Source of the DNA: Fimbriiglobus ruber
Lineage (GTDB): Bacteria; Planctomycetota; Planctomycetia; Gemmatales; Gemmataceae
Reading direction: 5' to 3'
DNA: 64,000 nucleotides
Assembly (NCBI RefSeq): GCF_002197845.1
Contig: NZ_NIDE01000019.1
Span: 310,001 to 374,000 of the forward strand
The stretch's first letter is position 1; each line of letters opens with the position of its first letter. Both the position numbers and the translations under genes were made by a program. The notes below the pieces were generated by a model, which was given only the letters and a program-made list of their open reading frames with translations, made no database searches and was not told where the DNA came from. Positions 8,636 through 16,653 of the stretch are shown here, piece by piece.

Positions 8636-9445
8636 ATGGAAAAGCGGACCCTCCAGGCGGTCTCTGTGGCCGGTTGCCGCCCCGACCCCGGAAACCCCCG
8701 AAAGCAGTTCGACGAAGCCGATCTTGAAAACCTCGCCGACTCCCTAAAAGGCCGCCAGATTGAGCCGATTCAGGTAACGAAAGACTTAATAATCATTGAT
8801 GGTGAGCGTAGGTGGCGGGCCGCCCAGTTGGCTGGTTTGGAAACCCTCCTGGCGGTCGTCACCGACAGGGCGTTAACTTCAGAGGAATTAACGGTCGTTC
8901 GCCTGACGACCTTCCTGCACAAGAAAGATCTCAACGCCATCGAAAAATGGCAGGCATTCGACGAACTGCACCGGCTACACGGCGGAACATACAAGCAACT
9001 TTCCGAATTGCTTCATGTCGACGCGAGCGGCGTGACCCGTATCCTCGCGCCAAGCCGGGTGATCGCACCGGTCCGGGAAGCGTTTATCGCAGGCCAGCTC
9101 ACCGCGTCGGACGTTTACGAAATCTCGCAGGCGGAAACCGAGGCCCAACAACTCGACCGGTTGAATGCCCTACTGACAGGAACAAAGCGGGCCGATCTCG
9201 CACGGCACCGCGGACGCCAGAAGTCCACGACATCGGCGGTGAAAGCGACTCGCTTTCTCTGCCCGCTGCCAGCGGGACCGAAGGTCGTCGTCACCGGGCC
9301 GGCCATGACGCTGGATAATCTGATCGATATTTTGGCGACGACCCTGGAAGCTGCTCGCAAAGCGATCAAAGAAGGGATTGATATTAAAACGCTGCAATCG
9401 GTGATGAAGGATAAGGCGAAATCCCCCCGCTCCTCCGTCGGCTGA
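8636..9445 (+). CDS. ParB-like nuclease-domain DNA-binding protein
   Basis: A 269-aa ParB/RepB/Spo0J family protein. Residues 10-75 form the ParB N-terminal domain with PDPGNPRKQFDEADLENLAD and the signature GERRWRAAQLAGL at 57-69, where CTP-binding motifs reside in canonical ParB. Residues about 105-140 are a HTH (GTYKQLSELLHVDASGVTRI). There is no ParA next to it, so a plasmid-type partition role is less likely than origin binding or transcription control. The ATPase gene follows after 23 bases, presumably in one operon. Confidence 0.82.
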   Translation: MEKRTLQAVSVAGCRPDPGNPRKQFDEADLENLADSLKGRQIEPIQVTKDLIIIDGERRWRAAQLAGLETLLAVVTDRALTSEELTVVRLTTFLHKKDLNAIEKWQAFDELHRLHGGTYKQLSELLHVDASGVTRILAPSRVIAPVREAFIAGQLTASDVYEISQAETEAQQLDRLNALLTGTKRADLARHRGRQKSTTSAVKATRFLCPLPAGPKVVVTGPAMTLDNLIDILATTLEAARKAIKEGIDIKTLQSVMKDKAKSPRSSVG

Positions 9446-9468
9446 TCCCCTTTTCCGGAGAAGAATCT

Positions 9469-11052
9469 ATGCGATCCGCGATATGCGTTCTCCTCGGCGT
9501 GATGGCCGAGGGGATCGCGCTGGCACTTTACGCCCACGACCGTGGAGGCGACCGCGCTTTCGCGGGTCTTTTCGGCCTTTGCGGAGTGGGCTTCCTGGCC
9601 CTCGCACTCCGACGGACCAATAGACAGAACCGCACTACCGGTGCCGGCCTCTTGGACAAAGTCCTCCTACGCTGGGGTGCGGACACGTTTACCCTGCGCG
9701 ACTTATTATCAGGAGGTGTCGCGGTGTTCGGTGCCTCCGGCAGTGGCAAGACATCTTCTACCGGTCGGGCGCTGGCCAAGGCCATTCTCCGCCATCGAAA
9801 GGGCGGCGGTTTGATCTTGGCCGCCAAGCCCGAGGATCGGGCCATGTGGGAGGGTTGGTTTCGGGCCGCCGGCCGGTCGCGAGATCTGCTAATTCTGGAC
9901 GGGAAAACACCCCTCCGGCTGAACTTCATCGATTGCGCGCGGCGACTGGGCTGGGACGCGCGTGAAACGGCCAAAATGCTCATGATTATGGGCGAGAGCC
10001 TGAACGCGCGGGACGCAAGACGCGAGGATTCCGGTTTCTGGGAAAAGCAGCAATTTCGCATGATCTATTATGCGTGCTTAATTATCAACCTGGCCTATGA
10101 CAAGCTGTCGGCGACAGACATCCACCGATTTATTACCGCCTCCGCTAAATCCGCCGCCGAACTCCGCACGCCAGAATTTGCCCAGGGCTTCCATGCCACG
10201 ACTATCCAGCATGCCCAGGCCCGCGCCCGCACTGACCGCGACAAGCACGACCTGTCTCAGGCAATCACGTATTACCTGAACGAGCTTGTGAATTTGTCCG
10301 ATCGGACGAGGTCGAGCATTGAGACAGGCGTGTTTGGCCTGTTGGACACGTACTGCACCGGCAAGGTGCATGATCTCATCGGCACGACGACCAACATCAC
10401 TCCGGATGTCATGTTGGACGGGAAATTCATCCTCGTCGACCTCCCGCCGTCGGAGACGGGCGAGTTCGGCCTCATCGTCGGGGGTGGGCTCAAATACCTG
10501 ACTCAGCGGATGGTGCTGAAGCGCGAGGTCGGTGAAGGCGATGGCTTCCACGTAACGTGGTGCGACGAGGCACAGTTATTTATTACATCGTTTGATCACG
10601 AATACCTGGCGCAATCGAGATCGCATTACGGCTGCATGGTGTATCTCACCCAGAGCTTGCATTCCTATTACGGCGCCCTGCCGGGCGAGAGCGGGAAATC
10701 CCAGACCCAGGCGATTCTCTCGAATTTCAAGGTGAAAGTGGCTCACGCTCTCGGAGACTCTGATTCTGCGGCTTATTTCAGTTCTCTCGTAGGGAAAGAA
10801 CGTCAGACCTTTCCCGGCGGCTCGCTGGGGCAATCCCGGGGCAGTTATGACGAGATGTTCGGGGCAAGCAGATTCACCGGGAGTTTCAGCGAGCAAGTTA
10901 CCGACATATTACAACCGAACAATCTAATGAGCAATATGAGGACTGGTGGCCCGGATCACTGTTTCCTGTGTGATGTCTTTCTCTTCCGGTCGGGCGTCCC
11001 GTTCTCCACCGGTCGCAACTTCCTGCGGGTGGCATTCTCGCAGAAAGACTGA
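9469..11052 (+). CDS. TraG/VirD4-HerA-like DNA-translocating ATPase
   Basis: A 527-aa protein with two N-terminal hydrophobic segments (residues 1-20 and 30-48), then a RecA-like motor: Walker A GASGSGKT at 88-95, a TraG-type motif LILAAKPEDRAMW, and Walker B/TraG site FHVTWCDEAQLF near 360-370, followed by YLTQSLHSYYGAL, typical of type IV coupling proteins. It probably moves DNA across the membrane, either in conjugation or in virion assembly. No relaxase or mating-pair gene is nearby. A strong terminator follows. Confidence 0.8.
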   Translation: MRSAICVLLGVMAEGIALALYAHDRGGDRAFAGLFGLCGVGFLALALRRTNRQNRTTGAGLLDKVLLRWGADTFTLRDLLSGGVAVFGASGSGKTSSTGRALAKAILRHRKGGGLILAAKPEDRAMWEGWFRAAGRSRDLLILDGKTPLRLNFIDCARRLGWDARETAKMLMIMGESLNARDARREDSGFWEKQQFRMIYYACLIINLAYDKLSATDIHRFITASAKSAAELRTPEFAQGFHATTIQHAQARARTDRDKHDLSQAITYYLNELVNLSDRTRSSIETGVFGLLDTYCTGKVHDLIGTTTNITPDVMLDGKFILVDLPPSETGEFGLIVGGGLKYLTQRMVLKREVGEGDGFHVTWCDEAQLFITSFDHEYLAQSRSHYGCMVYLTQSLHSYYGALPGESGKSQTQAILSNFKVKVAHALGDSDSAAYFSSLVGKERQTFPGGSLGQSRGSYDEMFGASRFTGSFSEQVTDILQPNNLMSNMRTGGPDHCFLCDVFLFRSGVPFSTGRNFLRVAFSQKD

Positions 11053-11061
11053 ATCCCCAGC

Positions 11062-11094
11062 GCCAGGCCGCCCCCGTGCGGCCTGGCATTTTTT
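11062..11094 (+). terminator. Rho-independent terminator after the ATPase gene
   Basis: Perfect ten-base arms GCCAGGCCGC (11062-11071) and GCGGCCTGGC (11078-11087), six-base loop, then ATTTTTT. It ends the parB-ATPase transcript 17 bases before the IS left end. Confidence 0.9.
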
Positions 11095-11111
11095 GCGCGC
11101 GGGCCGCTGCC

Positions 11112-12421
11112 CAAGGCCAGCGCGTATTAATCACCATGAAAAGTCAGGATTTCTTCGAGGAAGTCGGTGCTCATCAGGCATCGGAGCATCTTGCCTTTGA
11201 TGCTGTCCTTGATGGTGTGACGCTTCAGCAGGGTGATGGCAAAGCGTCGGAGCCAGCTCAAGTTATTCCCCAGCGTCCGCTCCCGTGTCCGGCTGTCGTC
11301 CTCGCGGAAGGCCACGTCGAGTACCCAATGCATCGACTCGATCGACCAGTGACCCCTGGACGCCTCGCCGAACCGCTTCCCGCTCAAATACCGGCTGAGG
11401 ATGTCGTACTGGACATCGTCCGTTTCCCGACCATCGGCGTGCTGGACGATCCGCACGGCGTAGCCGATTGCTTTGATCCACGGCCACTCCTTCTGGAAGG
11501 CGAAATCCGATGGGATCTTGGTGACGTCGTACGACCGCTCCTCGATGCGACCGTGCCCCCGGTCGACGGTCTCATCGTTGCGATACGTGAGGTCTTGCAG
11601 GTCTCGTTCCAGGTGGTCCCGGAAGTACGTCTCGATCGCCTCCCGGAGTTTCGGCTGGTTATCCTTGACCGCGATCACGAAGTCACCGCCCCCGGCCACG
11701 ATGTCCCGTGCGATCTCCTTCTGGCAGCCCATGGCATCGATGGTGATTACCGCGGCGGTCAGGTCGATCGGCTTCAGGAGTAGGGGGATCGCGGTGATCG
11801 CGTTGGATTTCTGCTCGGTCGCCACTTGGCCCAAGGCGATTCCTTCTTCACGGGCCCATGCACTGACAATGTGTAGGGGGCCGAGGCCCTCCGCCGGATC
11901 GTGGGAGCCTCGGCAGGTCTTGCCGTCGATGGCGATCAACCGAGCACGGCCACCGTCGTCGCTTCGCACCGCGGCGGCGATCCCATCCCGGAAGCACTTC
12001 TGGAACGCCTCGGGCTTGAGGGCCATTAGCAGCCGACGGAGGCCGTCGCGGGACGGGATGCCGTTGGGCACGCGGAGGAATTCGTTGAGCCACTCCGAGC
12101 GGTTGGTCGCCCCGCGGTGAATGGCCGTTGGGCCGTCCGACCCGCAGACGAGGCCGCCGACGGCGATCACCACGATGTCGCTCAGCAGATGCTTGCGGTT
12201 ACGGGTATGGCGTGGGTCCGGGAGAGACTCGAAATAGGAACCGATGGACTCGATGTTCACCCCTTGTCTGGCCATGTGTTACACCCCGTGTCCGACGGGC
12301 CGAGTCACCGAGTGAGCAACACTCACACTCCCGGCAAGCACCCGTCACGGGTCCAGGTGTAGCACGGGGGAACCGGTCGCGCAAACCTACGTAGCTTACC
12401 TGGCTATGCGCGCTGGCCTTG
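11112..12421 (-). mobile_element. ISAs1-family insertion sequence, 1310 bp, intact
   Basis: The left end CAAGGCCAGCGCG (11112-11124) and the right end CGCGCTGGCCTTG (12409-12421) are perfect 13-bp inverted repeats. The nine bases GCCGCTGCC occur directly outside both ends (11103-11111 and 12422-12430), a target duplication of the length expected for ISAs1. The single transposase gene fills most of the element. Intact ends, duplication and gene point to a recent insertion between the ATPase gene and the downstream small-protein genes. Confidence 0.92.
11127..12275 (-). CDS. ISAs1-family DDE transposase
   Basis: A 382-aa transposase of normal family length. The N-terminal part has FESLPDPRHTRNRKHLLSDI; the catalytic core has the DDE acids in VIAIDGKTCRGSHD-like context (LIAIDGKTCRG), VITIDAMGCQKEIA and the glutamate in HWSIESMHWVLDV, with the family signature ILSRYLSGKRFGEASRGHWS just before. 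The C-terminus (NLSWLRRFAITLLKRH) is also conserved. It is complete and should be active on the flanking inverted repeats. Confidence 0.95.
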   Translation of the reverse strand: MARQGVNIESIGSYFESLPDPRHTRNRKHLLSDIVVIAVGGLVCGSDGPTAIHRGATNRSEWLNEFLRVPNGIPSRDGLRRLLMALKPEAFQKCFRDGIAAAVRSDDGGRARLIAIDGKTCRGSHDPAEGLGPLHIVSAWAREEGIALGQVATEQKSNAITAIPLLLKPIDLTAAVITIDAMGCQKEIARDIVAGGGDFVIAVKDNQPKLREAIETYFRDHLERDLQDLTYRNDETVDRGHGRIEERSYDVTKIPSDFAFQKEWPWIKAIGYAVRIVQHADGRETDDVQYDILSRYLSGKRFGEASRGHWSIESMHWVLDVAFREDDSRTRERTLGNNLSWLRRFAITLLKRHTIKDSIKGKMLRCLMSTDFLEEILTFHGD

Positions 12422-12632
12422 GCCGCTGCCCAGACTGCCGATCCGTCGCCCACTTCTGCGGCGTCATTTTCAACCCGGCCCTATTCCAAAATTCTCAACC
12501 AAGGGCCGTCAAAATGGCCTTTCACCTTGGCATCTAGAAGTGCCCGGCCGAGAACCCGGACGTGGCGGGTTTCGGCAGGACCTCCTGCCGGTGCAGGGGG
12601 CCAATCCATGTGACTCACCGGAGGTACGATTG

Positions 12633-13202
12633 ATGCAGCAAGGACAAGGCCCCGACCGTCAGGCGAGCGGCCAGGGAGACGCGTTCGAGCGGCTAATCTC
12701 CATCGTCCACGCCCTGGCTCTGATCTTGACCCCGTTCTCCCGCCGGGACTTCGGCTCCCGATCGTTCCGCTCGGCCGGACTCGCAGTCCTGTACGTCATC
12801 GGCTTCGCCAGCGTCTCAGCCTCCTCGCCCGTGTTCTCTTTCCTCTGGCTGTGGCTGTTGGCCGTAGCAACGCAACGGCTGCGGACCTCGCAGCACGCCC
12901 GGAAAGGGATTGTTGTGCATTCGGGCTACGACGGCTTCCCCTGGTTCGGATGGAAGTTGTGCCGCGGCCGTTCCGAGGAGTCCGCGTACAAGGCCGAGGC
13001 CGGATTTTGGCTACTCGCCTCGATACTGGCCCTCCTGATCGACCCGCCGTTTGGGCTGTTCCTGCTGATCGCCGCGGTAGGGTTGCTGGCGTTCGAGTCG
13101 TACAAGCGGGAACTGGACAAGAAGATGCTCGCGGACATGCGAGATGCTCGCATCGAGCAGAACCACCGTGCCGCGCAGTTCCGCGATGCCGGCCCTTTTT
13201 AA
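12633..13202 (+). CDS. Membrane protein, 189 aa
   Basis: The start MQQGQGPDRQ is chosen for a GGAGGT eight bases upstream. Hydrophobic helices lie at about 47-77 (LAVLYVIGFASVSA and VFSFLWLWLLAVAT, probably two passes) and 123-152 (FWLLASILALLIDPPFGLFL). The loop holds a short GWKLCRGR-type segment and the C-terminus is a charged helix. I do not recognise the family. It heads a set of small genes that continues to 13971 and was separated from the ATPase gene by the IS. Confidence 0.65.
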   Translation: MQQGQGPDRQASGQGDAFERLISIVHALALILTPFSRRDFGSRSFRSAGLAVLYVIGFASVSASSPVFSFLWLWLLAVATQRLRTSQHARKGIVVHSGYDGFPWFGWKLCRGRSEESAYKAEAGFWLLASILALLIDPPFGLFLLIAAVGLLAFESYKRELDKKMLADMRDARIEQNHRAAQFRDAGPF

Positions 13203-13215
13203 CGGGGGTTAAGCC

Positions 13216-13494
13216 GTGGCCGACGACAAAGCCCGAGGATGGTCTCAGATCGTCAAGGACTTCGCCAAGGAGGTAGTGGTCGATGGGGGCATGGCCGCCC
13301 TGGAAAAATCGATCCCGCAAGGGGCTTCGGAGCTGAGCAACGCCCTGTTTGCTGGAAATGCGTTCACTCTCTACGGGCCGACGAACGTGCCCGTGGAATT
13401 GACCGACGCCCAGAGTGATTTCGGCGACACACTCGACCAGTACGCCTCACGCGTGCCGGCCGAATCCACCCAGGACAAGGAGTTAGAGCGATGA
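13216..13494 (+). CDS. Small hypothetical protein, 92 aa
   Basis: Starts at GTG 13216, 13 bases after the membrane protein stop. The N-terminal half (WSQIVKDFAKEVVVDGGMAA) is amphipathic helix; the rest is acidic and soluble. Its TGA overlaps the ATG of the next small gene (ATGA), so the two are translationally coupled. No family recognised. Confidence 0.6.
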   Translation: MADDKARGWSQIVKDFAKEVVVDGGMAALEKSIPQGASELSNALFAGNAFTLYGPTNVPVELTDAQSDFGDTLDQYASRVPAESTQDKELER

Positions 13495-13652
13495 GCACGA
13501 TCTGCTTCATCATTGTGATGCTGGTGCTGTACCTACTCTGGTGCGCCATGTCCAAGATCGTGAAGTTCGTGATTTCCAACCCGGCCTCTATTGGGGCGGT
13601 CGACGGGGGCGCGACCGCGATCGTCCTCAATATTTTGAAGCGGTTGATGTAA
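13491..13652 (+). CDS. Single-helix membrane peptide, 53 aa
   Basis: MSTICFIIVMLVLYLLWCAM forms one strongly hydrophobic helix, followed by a basic stretch (SKIVKFVISN) and a small-residue C-terminus. It overlaps the previous gene by four bases. Its plan (short, one helix, basic next to the helix) is like filamentous-phage coat or assembly peptides, but this is only resemblance of layout. Confidence 0.6.
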   Translation: MSTICFIIVMLVLYLLWCAMSKIVKFVISNPASIGAVDGGATAIVLNILKRLM

Positions 13653-13704
13653 ACGGCAGGGGGATGGCGCTCGCCGTCCCCCGATTTCACCCCCCTTCCC
13701 CTCA

Positions 13705-13971
13705 ATGGACGAAGCCATCATGGACATTGGGACATACCTCACCTGGGCCGCCACCGCGACCGGCATTGGAATCCTGGCCGCCGCGGCGTGGGACCGGTTG
13801 AGGGCATACCGGACCTGCCGCCGGGTCCGACTCGCGCCCGAGACGTTCCAGAAAATCACCTTGTGGAACCAACCGCCGCCGTCCGAACCCGCCCAACTCG
13901 CCACCTATTCCCGGTTGGTCGATGAGGGGCGGGCGGGCGGGCTCAGCGTGCAAGACGCATTCCGGCCGTAA
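13705..13971 (+). CDS. Small membrane protein, 88 aa
   Basis: One N-terminal helix (YLTWAATATGIGILAAAAW) then a basic cytoplasmic segment (DRLRAYRTCRRVRLAPETFQ) and a soluble tail. The start may be 13705 or the in-frame ATG at 13720 (MDIGTYLTW). It is the last gene before a strong terminator. Function unknown. Confidence 0.6.
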   Translation: MDEAIMDIGTYLTWAATATGIGILAAAAWDRLRAYRTCRRVRLAPETFQKITLWNQPPPSEPAQLATYSRLVDEGRAGGLSVQDAFRP

Positions 13972-13983
13972 GCCGTTGTCCCG

Positions 13984-14017
13984 GGGGGAAGAGCAAATAG
14001 GCTCTTCCCCCTTTTTT
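13984..14017 (+). terminator. Rho-independent terminator
   Basis: Eleven-base arms GGGGGAAGAGC (13984-13994) and GCTCTTCCCCC (14001-14011), loop AAATAG, then six T. It closes the 12633-13971 small-gene transcript. Confidence 0.92.
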
Positions 14018-14048
14018 CGTTATCGGATCGCGTGAGTGCGGTTAACGA

Positions 14049-14290
14049 ATGTCTTGGCCGGAAGTCCGCACGCTCCGGGTCGAAGCTGAGACGCTCTGCA
14101 TCGCCGATCCTGCCCCGAGTCCCCCCAGAGAGCCCTTGTTGGCCATCAACGGCGTTATCGAGCAGGGGGAACAAGAAAAACTGCCCAAAATGCCGACCAC
14201 GCGATTTTGGACAACCTCGCGGACCTCATCCATGTCTACCGCGCCGGTTCAATGGCCCAAATGCCCAATGGCGAAAGAGGTGAGAAATGA
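14049..14290 (+). pseudogene. Small gene with an apparent -1 frameshift at an A5 run
   Basis: From ATG 14049 the frame MSWPEVRTLRVEAETLCI runs with good codon use to EQGEQEK. After the five A at 14176-14180 the coding signal moves to the -1 frame (ADHAILDNLADLIHVYRAG) and ends in a TGA at 14288-14290 that overlaps the ATG of the next gene. The ATGA overlap supports the second frame as the true C-terminus. This is either a mutation or frameshifting at GAAAAAC; fused product about 80 aa. Family unknown. Confidence 0.4.
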
Positions 14291-14601
14291 TTCTCGTGTG
14301 CTTTGTGACATGGGCGGTGACGACGGCCATGTACGGTGCAATCGCCTATGTGTCTATTCATCGCATCCTGACCGCTTTGCAAGAACACCCTGACGCGACG
14401 CGAATCGTGGTCAACCTCATGGGATTCATCGCCCGGCGGCCGACTCAGGGACCGTCCTCAGAGCCGCTGCCCAGGGTGGCCGCAAGTTCACCGGCCCTGA
14501 CTGGAGAGCCGAGCAATGGTGTGGCGGTGCCTCCGGGGCCGTCCTTGGAGGCGGGCGTGGGAACCGGGCGTCGGCGGAATTTGCTGCGAAACGGACCGTA
14601 G
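14287..14601 (+). CDS. Small membrane protein, 104 aa
   Basis: MILVCFVTWAVTTAMYGAIA gives one N-terminal helix; the remainder is soluble and Pro/Ala/Gly-rich with a basic end (GTGRRRNLLRNG). An AGAGGTGAG precedes the ATG. It is coupled to the preceding frameshifted gene by an ATGA overlap. No family recognised; another member of this element's series of one-helix proteins. Confidence 0.55.
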   Translation: MILVCFVTWAVTTAMYGAIAYVSIHRILTALQEHPDATRIVVNLMGFIARRPTQGPSSEPLPRVAASSPALTGEPSNGVAVPPGPSLEAGVGTGRRRNLLRNGP

Positions 14602-14640
14602 TCGTGACCGCGAACAAAGTCTTCCGAAAGGAGAAAGGGA

Positions 14641-14829
14641 ATGTCTGCCCTGATGACGAAAGCCGAGGTCGCGAACTTCCTTCGGTGTTCGCCCCGGACT
14701 TTGGATCGCTGGCGATCCATTTGGAAGGCAAAGAAGGTCGACATCGGTGAAGTGAAGCTCGGCCGGAAAGCGAAATTCAAGCGGGACCGGATCGAAAAGC
14801 TGGTCGAAACGCCGAAGATGTGGCTGTAA
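14641..14829 (+). CDS. Excisionase-like HTH protein, 62 aa
   Basis: A compact MerR/Xis-like DNA-binding domain: MTKAEVANFLRCSPRTLDRW is the helix-turn-helix, followed by the wing GEVKLGRKAKFKRDRIEKLV. Length and fold match excisionase-family (HTH_17) proteins that bend att DNA and steer integrases. An AAGGAG lies about eight bases before the ATG. It converges on integrase A, with a terminator between, consistent with a recombination directionality factor for that integrase. Confidence 0.75.
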   Translation: MSALMTKAEVANFLRCSPRTLDRWRSIWKAKKVDIGEVKLGRKAKFKRDRIEKLVETPKMWL

Positions 14830-14833
14830 CCGG

Positions 14834-14858
14834 GGGCGGCAGGATGCCGCCCTTTCTT
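14834..14858 (+). terminator. Rho-independent terminator
   Basis: Arms GGGCGGC (14834-14840) and GCCGCCC (14846-14852), loop AGGAT, then TTTCTT. It lies between the excisionase-like gene and convergent integrase A. Confidence 0.75.
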
Positions 14859-14977
14859 CGTTTCGAGCGTCCACTTCTTTTTAAAGCCTTACAACCCACG
14901 TTCGGGAGCGGAGCGGGATTACGCAAGAATTGGGCGGCAAGGGTATGGAACCCGGTCCGTCCTTCCCACCGATCCGA

Positions 14978-16288
14978 TTATGAGTTTTCCGCTCGACGGG
15001 TCACGAATTTCCACAATCGTTCGAGTTGTTTGACCGCGGCTCCCATGTCGCCAACTCGCTCATCGTCATATCGCCTCGTCGTAAGATCGGCGGCCGCGTG
15101 CCGCAGAAAACGTTGCCGCTGGCGAAGTGGAACCTGCTTTCTGCGGAGGAACGTGTTGACCGTCTTTCTGAGGCTGTGCCAGTCGGCGTGGCCCTGCTCG
15201 GTTTTGTAGGGGATCTGCGACATCGTGAGATGGGCCATGTGCAACCGGCGCAGGTTGTGGCGGCACGGGACCGCAATAAGGACGTCGTCGTCGTTTTTGC
15301 CCTTAACCCAATCCCGGAGTTCGGCAACCAATCCGCTAACAAGCGGAATAATCGCTCGCCGCCCGTTTTTTGTCTTCCGACCGGGAACATCGAGGACGCC
15401 TTTTTTCAGTCTCACGTCCTTCACTTGTATCCGGGATAATTCACCCCGTCGCAAGCCGGTGAATACGGCCAATAAATACATCAGCCTCCGCTCGCGCCCT
15501 TGAGACTGAAGCTGGTCTAGCGTCTCCGGATTGAATTTGACGGTTCCGGCTGCCGGGCGCGAGCCATCTTTTCTCGGGCGGCCGCCCCGGTTTATTTGGC
15601 GGGCTGACACCGGGTATTCGGCCGCGACGCCGATCAGTTTCCGCAAATCCGCGGGCTTGAGGGCGCGGCGTTTTCGCGTTTCACTCGATTCCCCTTTCGG
15701 CGACTCGGCCCGAGGGACGCGCTCAACGATGTTCTCAGGGTGCCGCTGCTCTTTCTTCAGCCACTGGAAAAACGTGTACACGCCGGCCCGGTAGTCGTTT
15801 TTGGTCGCTACGCTGATCGGCCGCGGTTCGTCGCCCTGTTTCACCCGCGCATCGGTCATCGTTCGGAAAAATGCCTTGAGCTTGTCGGCCGTTACGTCCC
15901 GCAGGCTCTTGGCTTTGATGCCGTCGAATACCCGGGCGAGCCGAAGTTCGACGGCCTCGTGGTATTCAGGCGAGGTTCCCCCGTGCCGGAGGTCTTCGAG
16001 ATAATCGCCGATATGTTCGCCAAGCGCGCGGTCGAAGTGAATTTTGTACGGGTCTGTCAGTCCTGCCTGGCCTCGCTCCAAGGCAGCCAAATGATCTGCC
16101 AGTTTCTTCTGGGATGCGGCTTTGTCTGTAAACGCCGGAACCCGCTTCACACGCCCTTCGTGCTTGTAGACGATGTACCATTTCGAGGACTGAACTTTTA
16201 CCTTCTTCGCTCCAGGCGTCCCCGGTTTGACGCGGTTTCCGTTCTGGTCGTGCCAGAAGGTCGTCATCACCTTTTTCAGCGTAGCCAT
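14978..16288 (-). CDS. Tyrosine recombinase (integrase A) of the ParB/ATPase element
   Basis: A 436-aa phage-type integrase. The arm-binding N-terminus (SKWYIVYKHEGRVKRVPAFT) and core-binding domain precede the catalytic domain with R280 (FTGLRRGELSR), K305/K307 (GRKTKNGRRA), H371 and R374 (WHSLRKTVNT), H397 (FLRHAA) and Y407 (TRRYDD). All are present. The gene's 5' end lies about 200 bases left of the tRNA-derived att at 16485, so I infer that it integrates the element lying to its left. It differs from integrase B on the other side of the same att. Confidence 0.9.
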   Translation of the reverse strand: MATLKKVMTTFWHDQNGNRVKPGTPGAKKVKVQSSKWYIVYKHEGRVKRVPAFTDKAASQKKLADHLAALERGQAGLTDPYKIHFDRALGEHIGDYLEDLRHGGTSPEYHEAVELRLARVFDGIKAKSLRDVTADKLKAFFRTMTDARVKQGDEPRPISVATKNDYRAGVYTFFQWLKKEQRHPENIVERVPRAESPKGESSETRKRRALKPADLRKLIGVAAEYPVSARQINRGGRPRKDGSRPAAGTVKFNPETLDQLQSQGRERRLMYLLAVFTGLRRGELSRIQVKDVRLKKGVLDVPGRKTKNGRRAIIPLVSGLVAELRDWVKGKNDDDVLIAVPCRHNLRRLHMAHLTMSQIPYKTEQGHADWHSLRKTVNTFLRRKQVPLRQRQRFLRHAAADLTTRRYDDERVGDMGAAVKQLERLWKFVTRRAENS

Positions 16289-16484
16289 GCTGGTCGCTCA
16301 ACGGGTTTTGTTTGTCACCCTGTTTGTCACCAAATTATGCTCGCCGCGTCTCGCTAAGGCAAGTACCGGCGGGCAAAACCCTCAGTCGTGCCGTGAAAAA
16401 AGGCTTAATATATAGGCCATAATGTGCAAAATGACCGGTTGTGGCCGACCGTGGCTGGATCTGGCCGAATTTGCTCGTACCCTT

Positions 16485-16528
16485 TTGACATTGTAGGGAT
16501 CACAGGTTCAAGTCCTGTAGCGCCCACT
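16485..16528 (+). repeat. Attachment core, copy 1 (tRNA-Val 3' half)
   Basis: Forty-four bases beginning TTGACATTGTAGGGATC and ending GTCCTGTAGCGCCCACT. I read it as anticodon loop TTGACAT (anticodon GAC), anticodon-stem 3' strand TGTAG, variable loop, T arm ACAGG-TTCAAGT-CCTGT and acceptor strand AGCGCCC plus A. No matching GGGCGCT strand or D arm lies upstream, so it is not a tRNA gene. It is identical to the copy at 61820 and one base different from that at 57557. It lies between integrase A and integrase B. Confidence 0.85.
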
Positions 16529-16587
16529 TCGCAAGTGCTGAAGTGGTAACGACTTAGGTCTACAACCCATAAGCCGAATCGGAACGC

Positions 16588-16631
16588 AACTCACATAGTT
16601 TACGGGAACTTTCCCGTAAACTATGTGAGTT
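16588..16631. promoter_or_regulatory. Perfect 21-bp inverted repeat upstream of integrase B
   Basis: Arms at 16588-16608 and 16611-16631 are exact complements separated by CT; the left arm begins AACTCACATAGTTTACGG. It sits between the att and the integrase B start at 16654. No T run follows, so an operator, arm-type site or mRNA hairpin controlling integrase synthesis fits better than a terminator. Confidence 0.6.
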
Positions 16632-16653
16632 GTCTCCTTTTACGGGGTCAATC

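Noticed and set aside
14032-14283. Alternative frame of 83 codons overlapping the frameshifted small gene
   Set aside because: Arg/Ser/Pro-rich composition typical of an off-frame reading of GC-rich coding DNA.
16441-16528. A complete tRNA gene at the att core
   Set aside because: No GGGCGCT acceptor strand, D arm or CTACA anticodon-stem strand upstream; the same holds at 57557 and 61820.
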